Source of the DNA: Nitrospiraceae bacterium
GTDB taxonomy: Bacteria; Nitrospirota; Nitrospiria; Nitrospirales; UBA8639
Assembly: GCA_020632595.1 (NCBI GenBank)
Contig: JACKFF010000007.1
Location: forward strand, 62,001-126,000
Direction of reading: 5' to 3'
DNA: 64,000 nt
In this document: one piece after another, positions 44,600 through 52,926 of the stretch
How positions within the stretch are numbered: position 1 is the stretch's first letter
Layout: each line of letters starts with the position of its first letter
Translations under genes and position numbers: made by a program
The notes under the pieces: generated by a model
Told to the model about the DNA's origin: nothing
Database searches by the model: none
The model's input: only the letters and a program-made list of their open reading frames with translations

Positions 44600-47500
44600 T
44601 CAGTTTGTGTTTGCCAGTTGCTTCTTTCGGGCGTTCTGGAGCGCGTCCACCATCCCCCTACACCGGGCACTATCGTCAGCCATTCCAAACTCTGGAGAGG
44701 GAAAAGTGGGTTCGACAGAAAATTCCGGATTCGAAAAGGTGCCCGTGACATGTAAGGGGCCCCGTGAACTCATGATGGTAAAGTCCTTAGGATATGGCTC
44801 TACGGTCAGATTTAATTTTTCCTGGCGAAGATCGATCGAGCCGTGACCTTTGAATTTGGTGTCTTGGGTATCCAGTAAGAAGGGATGGATGGTTACAATA
44901 CCACTGCGGGCCTGCAAGTCGGTATAGGCACACTCTATCTTGACACGCGTATCCGTGCTCAGGAGTACTGCCGCTGCTTCGCTGAAGTCCATTCCGGCCA
45001 ACTCCACGAGCAGGGCATCAATTTTCCCTCCGGTCATGGTTAAAAACAGACCGCCGTCCGCAGAGCCCAACCACTCCGCCAACGATTCTCCGCGCATCCA
45101 CAATTTCGCCCGTCCGCCGATGTTGCCAAACGAATCATCAGCCACGTCGAAGCGGGCAAGCAGTCGGCTGAGGTTCACATGATCAACATCCGTATGCAGT
45201 TTCGCCTGGATGGGATCTTCACGGGCATTTACCTCAAGTTGCATGGACACGGTTCCGGTAGCCACGCCGAAATCCAGTCGATCCATCTGTAGATGTCCGT
45301 CTTCAATCGTCAAATTCAGGGCAAAATCATTGAGCGGAAGGTCCGGTGCCTTAACATCCGTCGCCACATATTCAACTTCTGCATCCAGTTTCCGGAGTTG
45401 GGTGAAATCCATGGGTTTTTCCGGTAACACCGTCTGACGATTTTCGGCTTCCTCGGCGCGGGCTTTCTGTGCCTTTGAAGCGGTTTCCTCAGGATCCGGC
45501 GGTGCACCGATCAGCCCGGCCAGATCATCGAAATCCAGTTTGCGTGAGTGAAGGCGAGTCGAGACCATGGGACGGTCGCTGCCTGTCATAACCTGCAGGG
45601 TGCCGGCGACATCGCTGTCTCCCACCGTTCCGCTCAGGTTCTGCAGAGAGACCGTTTGTCGGTTTTCCGGCCCTTGCTTCCGGTGAAGCAGAGCTTCTAA
45701 CTTAAAAGGGGGAAGATGCGGCAGGGGAATACCTAAGGCATCGCCTAAACGAGCCGGATCCGGTCCTTTCACCCACACTTTTCCCTTAAAGGCTGACAGG
45801 GGAAATATATCTCCTATCGTAGCGTCCAGTCCGATATCGGTGTCGTTTACGGAAAATGTTGCCTCCAGCGGCATCGCCTGATAGTCCCTCCAGGCTTTCT
45901 GAATGGAGCCCGTTGCTAGGCGTATATCAACAGGATTTCCACGATATTCTATGGTGCCGTTTACCTGAATGCCGGAGCTTTCCGCCCGGACCTGTAAATC
46001 CGACTTGGCCTGTAAGTCGGGATCATCATAGCGTATCCGCATTTCGTCGAGGCGCAACCGATTAACCAGGGCCTCCATCTCAAACGGATAGTTCACGTTG
46101 CGCTCTGCAGACGAAAGACTCAAGGCGAGACGGCCGCTCACCGTTCCCAAGCTATCGGATTCGTTCCCCAGCGCCTGCATGGCCTTATCCAGATCCACCC
46201 GTTGGATATCGGTCTCAAGACGGGAGGGCAGCGATGGATCGCGCAAATCCAGCAGTGCCGATGTCGTTATCGTGCCTTCACCGATTTCCACTGTCAGCGG
46301 GGAGATGCGAAGCAGGCAATTCTCGATTCCTGTCACCATGGAAACATCCTCTAACGTGACATTCGGGAACACCAGGTTTCCGACAGAAATCTCGAGAATG
46401 CCTTCTAGATGCGTCAGCCAGTCGGGGATGTGTAAGCCTCCCCTTTTCTGTGTTCCGGGTTGTCGTGCCGGAGATTCTCCGATGCCGGACAGGGGTACCA
46501 GCGAAACCACATTGAATGTTCCCGAATGCACGGTTGCTGAAAAACGGGTCCTGTCACCCGGGTCAATGGTAGCCGCTGCGGCAAAATCGCTGTGGCCCAT
46601 GACGCCCGACAGGTTGTCCAGTGTCCAGGTCCGTGACCTCTTAGACAGTTTTCCCTTTACTGCAATCGGTTCCAATGCCGGAATTTTCATGTCAAACAGA
46701 GACGCGACAGTGGACGGGGCATCGCTGTGAAGGGAAACTGACAGATCCATCCACATGGGCGGCCAGGCGGGCTCAATCATTGCAGAAAGCGCAGCCGTCG
46801 TGTTGAGCAGTTGTAAATCGGCAGAGAGCGGTGTTTGTGGGGCATGATCGGGTGAAGGCTCGAGTAGAGTGTCGACGGTAGGCCCCGACACTGTCAGTGT
46901 CAGCGGTTCGTTGCGTAAAACTCCTTTGGCTTTGATGACCATGCCATCCGATATGTTTTCATCCATGTGCGCCAGGATCTGGGTGTTTGTGGAAGGATCT
47001 GTATAGCGAATATCGAAAATTTCGATGTCCAGCGTGCTCCACTCAACGACATGGATTGGTGTATGGGGACTGGTTCCCACCGGGGAGCCTTTTTTTTGAT
47101 CTGGTGGAGGTACCATGTGTATGTTCATCGCAAGGTTCATTTCAAGATTGCCGGGAAGGTCTTGCATGGCGTTCGATCCGGATGTGAATGCGTTGGCGAT
47201 CTTAATCATGTTTGAAGCGTCTTTGTTTTCAGCTCGCAGGTGAACTTGCCCTTTTGCCAGATTTTCTTCCACGGATATCTGCGTCTCGATGTTGAGCTGA
47301 ATACCCGCCATTTCCGCCGATAGGGGTTTTATGATGAGCCTCTGGTCTTCCAACCTCAAGGCGATATCGGCATTGTGTACCGGCACAATTCCTGTTTCGA
47401 TCAGATCGGCTCGATATGTAAGACTGGTTTGCCAGGCGGCCTGGCCGATACTATTCAAGATATTGCCGATTTTTACGGTCCATGGTTCCGGGTTTGGTTG

Positions 47501-48559
47501 TTGAGGAACGTATTCCTGAAGTTGTGCCATATCCAGTCGTGTGGAAGAGAGCTGCCCTTCAATCCGGACAGGATTGGCCTCGGGAATGAATTTCAAGGTA
47601 CCCGTCACATCGCTTTCCTTGACGATGGCTTTCAGGTCATTAACCGCCCATTCTTCATTAGCCAGCAGAAGACGGCCCGCTAATTGATATGTGGGAAAGG
47701 CCGGGAAGGCGGTGTCGATTACCTCATTCCATCGGGAGAGGTCTTTGCCCTCCAACAGGATTTGTAGCTCTGCCCTCTCAGGAGAGACCAGTGCATCAAT
47801 TTCTCCTTCAACATGCAATTTCGTCTGAACGGCGTTGATGAGTAACGCCAACTGAATAGGATTGTCGTGTGTAGGTGTTGCCGGTGACGCCGGCCTTGCC
47901 GACAATTCAATCGTGACCGGTTCTCCGGCAAGGTGTCCACCCCCATTGGCCATCACACCGCCTTGAACCATGCCGGCTTCTCTCCTTCCGGCATAGAACG
48001 ACAGGGCAAGAAAGATATCCTTGCGAGGATCAAGATAGGTCATTCTTCCCCCTTTGACTGTCACGGAATTAATTCGTGGCCAAGCAAACGTTGCATTGTC
48101 CTGCTGCCGGTCGTTTTGTGGATTATCCGTGGAAGAATTCCCGTTATTCGTTTCCGCCCAATTGCTCTTGCCGTGACCAGACCGTTCCAGATGTACAACT
48201 GGTGCGGTCGCTTGCAGGTCGGTGATGAGCGGATCGCCTCTCAGAATATTCATGAGGTCGATCTCTACCTCCACAACGTCCACCGACGCCAGGTAAGGAT
48301 CTGCTGCCCAGGACGGATTCGCGACCCATAACTTTTCAACTCGTAACCGGGAAATACGCCCTGGGTCTACCTTCAATGCGCCGATAGTCACCTGTTGACC
48401 CAGAGATTCCGTCAGCCTGGATTCAGCGAAATGAAGAAACCATTGGGAGTTCAGCAGCATGATTCCTCCTGCAACAGGTATGACAATCACGCATGCGAGG
48501 AGGATGATTGAGGTGAGAAGTTTCCCACTCCACCCTTGCTGTCTCTCTTGTTGCTTCAT
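44600..48559 (-). CDS. Giant AsmA-family protein
   Basis: The 1319-aa protein has one N-terminal transmembrane helix (SIILLACVIVIPVAGGIMLL) followed by the AsmA start (VEKLWVANPSWAADPYLASV, VEIDLMNILRGDPLI, VVHLER). It then has a very long beta-rich body and the C-terminal AsmA module (GRAKLWMRGESLAEWLGSAD, GTFSNPEFSVEP). Proteins of this type form bridge-like grooves across the periplasm that move phospholipids to the outer membrane. It is about twice the length of E. coli AsmA, closer to YhdP or TamB. A smaller relative (DUF748) is at 358. Confidence 0.87.
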   Translation of the reverse strand: MKQQERQQGWSGKLLTSIILLACVIVIPVAGGIMLLNSQWFLHFAESRLTESLGQQVTIGALKVDPGRISRLRVEKLWVANPSWAADPYLASVDVVEVEIDLMNILRGDPLITDLQATAPVVHLERSGHGKSNWAETNNGNSSTDNPQNDRQQDNATFAWPRINSVTVKGGRMTYLDPRKDIFLALSFYAGRREAGMVQGGVMANGGGHLAGEPVTIELSARPASPATPTHDNPIQLALLINAVQTKLHVEGEIDALVSPERAELQILLEGKDLSRWNEVIDTAFPAFPTYQLAGRLLLANEEWAVNDLKAIVKESDVTGTLKFIPEANPVRIEGQLSSTRLDMAQLQEYVPQQPNPEPWTVKIGNILNSIGQAAWQTSLTYRADLIETGIVPVHNADIALRLEDQRLIIKPLSAEMAGIQLNIETQISVEENLAKGQVHLRAENKDASNMIKIANAFTSGSNAMQDLPGNLEMNLAMNIHMVPPPDQKKGSPVGTSPHTPIHVVEWSTLDIEIFDIRYTDPSTNTQILAHMDENISDGMVIKAKGVLRNEPLTLTVSGPTVDTLLEPSPDHAPQTPLSADLQLLNTTAALSAMIEPAWPPMWMDLSVSLHSDAPSTVASLFDMKIPALEPIAVKGKLSKRSRTWTLDNLSGVMGHSDFAAAATIDPGDRTRFSATVHSGTFNVVSLVPLSGIGESPARQPGTQKRGGLHIPDWLTHLEGILEISVGNLVFPNVTLEDVSMVTGIENCLLRISPLTVEIGEGTITTSALLDLRDPSLPSRLETDIQRVDLDKAMQALGNESDSLGTVSGRLALSLSSAERNVNYPFEMEALVNRLRLDEMRIRYDDPDLQAKSDLQVRAESSGIQVNGTIEYRGNPVDIRLATGSIQKAWRDYQAMPLEATFSVNDTDIGLDATIGDIFPLSAFKGKVWVKGPDPARLGDALGIPLPHLPPFKLEALLHRKQGPENRQTVSLQNLSGTVGDSDVAGTLQVMTGSDRPMVSTRLHSRKLDFDDLAGLIGAPPDPEETASKAQKARAEEAENRQTVLPEKPMDFTQLRKLDAEVEYVATDVKAPDLPLNDFALNLTIEDGHLQMDRLDFGVATGTVSMQLEVNAREDPIQAKLHTDVDHVNLSRLLARFDVADDSFGNIGGRAKLWMRGESLAEWLGSADGGLFLTMTGGKIDALLVELAGMDFSEAAAVLLSTDTRVKIECAYTDLQARSGIVTIHPFLLDTQDTKFKGHGSIDLRQEKLNLTVEPYPKDFTIMSSRGPLHVTGTFSNPEFSVEPTFPSPEFGMADDSARCRGMVDALQNARKKQLANTN

Positions 48560-48688
48560 GAAATATCACCCGCTTTCATTCCGGAAATGGGGGCCCATGA
48601 AAAGATGTTTGCTTAGGATTGCCATTCGGCACAATGTATCTGGTATGTTTCTGTATCTCCATTGAGAATGATCTTTTCAAGGATTCAT

Positions 48689-49021
48689 ATGAGCCATTTC
48701 TCCTCCTTTTCCTTTTCCGATGGGTGGCGGCATGTTCCTGCTGTATGCCTGCTAGTTTTTGTATTGGCGACGTTCGGATGTGGCTCTCCGCTCGGCCATG
48801 ATGCAGAGGTGTCGGATAGGAACGAATATATCGCCGCCAGAGTAAAAGTCGCTCTTATACAGGAGGGGTTGGATGCGGCTCCTATTGACATCGTAGTCCG
48901 AAATGGGGTGGTGACGTTGGAAGGGTTCGTGGAAAAAGAACCACACCGAAAAGCGGCGGAAAAGGCCGCAATCAATGTATCCGGGGTGGATTCCGTTCTC
49001 AATAATATTCAAGTCAAATGA
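48689..49021 (+). CDS. BON-domain lipoprotein
   Basis: The ATG at 48689 follows AAGGATTC; the frame also extends to 48662 without a ribosome site. The 110-aa product has a signal ending in LATFGC (lipidated Cys31) and one BON domain: AARVKVALIQEGLDAAPIDI, then GVVTLEGFV and VSGVDSVLNNIQV. A lipoprotein with a single BON domain is similar in type to DolP/OsmY relatives. It is divergent from the AsmA gene, with about 130 bases between them, so the two may be regulated together. Confidence 0.82.
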   Translation: MSHFSSFSFSDGWRHVPAVCLLVFVLATFGCGSPLGHDAEVSDRNEYIAARVKVALIQEGLDAAPIDIVVRNGVVTLEGFVEKEPHRKAAEKAAINVSGVDSVLNNIQVK

Positions 49022-49499
49022 CATGCCTGTTCTCAGGGTATCTTCCGCTGTGACAAGGTCTCATTCCCTCATATGGTAAATTGAAAACTACACCGTGACT
49101 CGCGCGCCCATCGCCTTTCGCCGTTCAAACGGAGGCATCATCGTCTCGAGAGATAACTTAATTGTCGCGTTGGGAACGAGGAAGGGGAGGCTTTAGCAAT
49201 CAACGAGAGTGAATAGGGAAAATCCCAGATGGAGTGTGGTTTCCGATGATGTGGAAAGCCTCGTGGGATGATCCGGATTCCTGAAACCTCCTCGTCAAGA
49301 CCGGCCATTCCTCTGATTCCAATTGATGATCGACTCTGAGACGCCAATCATGGTCTGTGCCTCAAGCTGGAACTGGAGGAATGCAGGGGTCCTACTTCCG
49401 GCGCGATGATGTCAATCAGAGAACATGGCCCTTGTGCGCGAACTCCCATTTGCCCTCCATTCCAGGTCAAGGCTCAAACCTTCTTTCTCTTCTATGAGA
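49022..49499. other. Intergenic region between convergent genes
   Basis: The region is 478 bases with no gene I can support. The short ORFs on both strands lack ribosome sites. It contains no clear terminator for either flanking gene. Confidence 0.35.
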
Positions 49500-50369
49500 C
49501 TATTTCTCATTCAAAGGAATATTGGCAATATCAGCGACTTTATCATTCTGATCTACCAAGAGGGTCACCGGCATGCCTTTTGAAAGCTCCTCCAACTCAT
49601 TCTGTAAATAATCCCAGACCGGTAATGTCAGGGATTTCTTGTTTTTGGTGTGAATCGTTAGGGATTTCTTATCTGGTGTTTCCTGGATGACTCCCTCAAT
49701 ATGACGATAGACATTATAGGCAGTGGAACGAGCCCAATCGTCCTCGGACGTGACATCCTTGGTTAATGTGGCGCTCGCAATTTTATTGGTTTCATCGATG
49801 AGAAACAGTCCCTCGGTGTCGAAGGGAATGGCGGCGACTTCGCTTCTGGCAAGCGGACGGACTGCAAAGGATTGTTCTTTCCCATCTTTCGTTTTAATTA
49901 TCGCTTGTTCCTGCCCAACCTTGAGCGGTTGCGCAAGTTTGCCTTTGACGACTTGGTGATGACTGTGGCCTTCACCGCCGGTGAGATGGTAATCCACGAC
50001 GTGATTTTTATCATTCACCATGATGGTGACCTTATCCCCCTGTTTCAGAGTAAAGCCCTTCTCTTTCGCCCTTTCCAGTGACAGATAGCGGGGGCTGATT
50101 TCTCCGGTATCTCCGGAATTGACCTTTGCCTGATCGGCTTTCACGCTTTCCACCACACCCTTAATAACCCGATGGCCGGGAAGCAATGTAAATGGTTGTT
50201 GCCGGCCTCCATCCATTTTCTCCTGTTCCATGGTGGACTGGGGTTTGGATGTACCTGTAGAGGCTTTATCCCCTCCTGATGCAGCCGTTATCCCCACCAA
50301 AAGATACACACATGATCCGAAAAGCACAGTGGTTTTCCAGTTTGAGAAAAATTTTATGGAAAGTGACAT
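49500..50369 (-). CDS. Exported protein with three small beta domains
   Basis: The ATG at 50369 follows AAAGGAGGAACT. The 289-aa product has a signal peptide and three similar units: HRVIKGVVESVKAD...GDKVTIMVNDKNHVVDYHL, then HHQVVKGKLAQPLKVGQEQA, then HIEGVIQETPDKKSLTIHTK...MPVTLLVDQNDKVADI. Each opens with V-x-G-x-V and closes with a V-x-x-x-V-x-D/N-x-x-x-V strand pair. It is related to the single-domain protein at 34308 and probably to the lipoprotein at 3504. It may bind metal or a ligand in the periplasm; the function is unknown. Confidence 0.65.
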   Translation of the reverse strand: MSLSIKFFSNWKTTVLFGSCVYLLVGITAASGGDKASTGTSKPQSTMEQEKMDGGRQQPFTLLPGHRVIKGVVESVKADQAKVNSGDTGEISPRYLSLERAKEKGFTLKQGDKVTIMVNDKNHVVDYHLTGGEGHSHHQVVKGKLAQPLKVGQEQAIIKTKDGKEQSFAVRPLARSEVAAIPFDTEGLFLIDETNKIASATLTKDVTSEDDWARSTAYNVYRHIEGVIQETPDKKSLTIHTKNKKSLTLPVWDYLQNELEELSKGMPVTLLVDQNDKVADIANIPLNEK

Positions 50370-50517
50370 AGTTCCTCCTTTCACGTGAAAACAGCTAACA
50401 GATAGCCTGTTCCGGTTTCCGGGTTACCTGCATGGAGATTGAGCGGAAGCCGGACAACAAGTCACGAATAAATGGTATTGAAGGTTTAAAGGGCTCAGTA
50501 GAAAAAAGGAGACAAAG

Positions 50518-50631
50518 TCACTGATAGTCCACCTCGCCTCCTTCTTTGAGACCCATTTCGTCTTTTGATCCATTTTCCTTCGATATCTCTCCCTTAACAA
50601 AATGATATCTAGAGCGAAGGCTAATGACCAT
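50518..50631 (-). CDS. Small hydrophilic ORF coupled to the ORF upstream
   Basis: The ATG overlaps the stop of the preceding micro-ORF (TAATG), so translation would be coupled. The 37-aa product (MVISLRSRYHFVKGEISKEN, then KDEMGLKEGGEVDYQ) is charged and has no family I recognise. It could be a real small protein or the out-of-frame tail of a decayed gene. Confidence 0.35.
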   Translation of the reverse strand: MVISLRSRYHFVKGEISKENGSKDEMGLKEGGEVDYQ

Positions 50632-50726
50632 TAAATCGCCAAGACTAATGGGCGTACGAAAACAATAAAATCGATTATTTGAACGATGACCATTAAGACG
50701 CCCAGCACTGCGTGTAACACCTTCAT
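50631..50726 (-). CDS. Small single-pass membrane peptide
   Basis: The 31-aa ORF follows one of the best ribosome sites in the window (AAGGAGG, 7 bases before the ATG). It encodes almost only a membrane helix (HAVLGVLMVIVQIIDFIVFV). The strong start suggests that it is translated. The function is unknown. Confidence 0.45.
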   Translation of the reverse strand: MKVLHAVLGVLMVIVQIIDFIVFVRPLVLAI

Positions 50727-51016
50727 AATTCGACCTCCTTATTTTGGGAATGCGGTCACTCCAAAAGAGAAAATGTAAAAACCTCTTGCATATTATGAAA
50801 AATTATGAGGGGAATTCCGTTAACCGCTAACTGGTGAAAACCCGTGAATTAGCCATATTTACCCCTAGCGATTACCTTCTTCCCCATTCATTTGGGGATG
50901 CATTTCATCCCGCTGCTTCCAAATTCAGACCCACAGGCCGGTGGGACGGTATGTTTCTACGATCCCGATTGATCCGTGGCCCTATTTAATTTTTCGGAAA
51001 TTGAAAACTACATAAA
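50727..51016. other. Intergenic region
   Basis: It contains the ribosome site of the 50726 peptide and probably its promoter. From about 51019 a purine-rich low-complexity tract (GGGGAGGGAAGAGGGG and similar) runs into the end of the next gene. Confidence 0.35.
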
Positions 51017-52753
51017 TCAAGGGGAGGGAAGAGGGGATGGAGAGGGAGGGTGGGGAGAGAGGACATACCGGGATGCAATGGCGGCTTTGATGCGAGCCAG
51101 ACTGTGCCCATGTTCAAGCGGTTCGTTGGATTCTATTTCCCGAATCTCGGAGGCCAGGGTTTTATCTTTAATGCAATCTCGAGCCCAGGAAGAATAATCA
51201 TGGCGCTTCAAATGATACATCCACGTTTCAGGATCCAGCCCTTCTGCCAGTTGAAGAAAGACCATAAGATTTTGTGCTCGGAGGTTCAATTTTCCTTCCG
51301 GACCTTGAAAGTAAAAACTGCGATCAGGTCCTAATTCTCCTTCTGCATACTTCCGACGATGACGTCTCCTCTCGCTCCGATTGGGGTGTATCCGGAATCG
51401 AACCGGCAGCGCCCCTCCGTAGCGTTCCCAGAATATTGCCTCCCCCGGTTGGATGTGATGGTCCTCGAAGGAAGGCAGAGAATCCCCCACCGAATTGGTG
51501 AAAGCCTCTAATCGCTCGCCTGGAGATTTGCCAATCACCACGACACAGGCAATAGCGGCAAGGGCGTCGGCAGCCATTTGATCGGGATGCACAGTGATCA
51601 TGAGCAGGGAATGTGGTGATGGGGAGGAGAAAGGGGTATCCAATTCTGCCGGCATCAAATGATGAGTCTCATCCAGTACAATCCAATGAGGGCGGCCCGT
51701 TCGTGCTCTAAAGTCCTGAAGATCCGTAAAGATGTTTTTAAAAAAAGAAGGACGTTCCTGTATCGCCAGACCCACCAGATTGATGACCAGGTTCGTATCC
51801 GGATTTTCCAGGATATTGATAACCTCCTTTGAGGTGGGTGTGTGATTCATGTCACCCAGGATCACAGCCTGTTCCAACGTTTCATAATCGCCTTCAGGAT
51901 CGATGATACAGCATTGATACCGTTTATCCGTAAGACGCTCAATGATGCCCGTTGATAGCGTTGATTTTCCGCTTCCCGATGAGCCGGCCAGGAGAAGGTT
52001 CGGACCATAGGGACTGATCCGGACTTCCTGCTCCGTCTCTGTGGATCCCAGCACCACATAATGCCGATGAAGGGACGGGTCAATTGATTGTAAATCGTCA
52101 GCCAGAAGATGCCGGATGAACTCCACGACTCCGTCTCCCTGCTCTCCTTCCGTCACGATATCGGCGCGTTCCTTGATAGCCGGGAGGGCGTTGCCGACTG
52201 CCGCGGAGCATTCCACCATTCCCAGAAAGGGCAGATCATTCTCGGCATCGCCAATTCCGGCGACATTGTGTGGTGAGAGGCCCATTTTGTGAAGCGCTTT
52301 CTCCAGGCCGGTCGCTTTGCTGAATCCGGCGGGAAGCATCATGACGGCTTCTTTGTTAAAAATCAGTTGAATATCTAATCCAAGATCACGGACCCCTTCC
52401 AATACGACAGTTTCATGCGGGCGGACGGTGGAGACGATATTTCGTCCGACTGAAATGGGAATGCCCCGGGAACGAAGCTGCATGATAAAATCTTCCGACG
52501 GTATATCCGCCAGTGTGATCGTTTCCTTGGAAGAAGGGTTATACAATAAAAGCCCATTCTCGGCGACAATCCAATCAAATAAATAAGGGTGAGGAAAGAC
52601 ATTCAGTAGATCATCCAGTTCCCGACCTGTGACCAGAAGGAGCTTTCGATTGGTTGTTAAGACTTTTTCCAGACTTCGAAGGGTCGATTCGTAGACGCGC
52701 CCATGGAGGGCAAGAGTGCCGTCATAATCAGTCGCCAGTGCTAAATATCTCAT
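51017..52753 (-). CDS. HAD phosphatase fused to HerA/DUF87-like ATPase
   Basis: The 578-aa protein has two parts. Residues 1-225 form a HAD-IIB phosphatase: DYDGT with Asp9 and Asp11, LLVTGRELDDL, and GIGDAENDLPFLG. Residues from about 235 form a P-loop ATPase: Walker A GSSGSGKST at about 254-262, CCIIDPEGDYETLE (the DPEGDY form typical of HerA/DUF87), Walker B HWIVLDETHH, and MITVHPDQMAADAL. The C-terminal tail (LSPHPPSPSPLPSP) comes from low-complexity DNA. A sugar-phosphate or similar substrate is likely for the first part; what the ATPase acts on is unknown. Confidence 0.78.
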   Translation of the reverse strand: MRYLALATDYDGTLALHGRVYESTLRSLEKVLTTNRKLLLVTGRELDDLLNVFPHPYLFDWIVAENGLLLYNPSSKETITLADIPSEDFIMQLRSRGIPISVGRNIVSTVRPHETVVLEGVRDLGLDIQLIFNKEAVMMLPAGFSKATGLEKALHKMGLSPHNVAGIGDAENDLPFLGMVECSAAVGNALPAIKERADIVTEGEQGDGVVEFIRHLLADDLQSIDPSLHRHYVVLGSTETEQEVRISPYGPNLLLAGSSGSGKSTLSTGIIERLTDKRYQCCIIDPEGDYETLEQAVILGDMNHTPTSKEVINILENPDTNLVINLVGLAIQERPSFFKNIFTDLQDFRARTGRPHWIVLDETHHLMPAELDTPFSSPSPHSLLMITVHPDQMAADALAAIACVVVIGKSPGERLEAFTNSVGDSLPSFEDHHIQPGEAIFWERYGGALPVRFRIHPNRSERRRHRRKYAEGELGPDRSFYFQGPEGKLNLRAQNLMVFLQLAEGLDPETWMYHLKRHDYSSWARDCIKDKTLASEIREIESNEPLEHGHSLARIKAAIASRYVLSPHPPSPSPLPSP

Positions 52754-52926
52754 TTATGTTGTTTGGTAAAAAATGAAACGACTCCTAGGGACGCTCTGTG
52801 GTGGAGTTGCGAAGGCATTGGAATTTTTGCACAAAGCTGATCGAGACTTGTTTGGCATTGTGTCTCAATTTCCCGTTCTCCTCACTGACCTGTCATTGGT
52901 ACCCGATTCATTGATCGATCTGCCAG

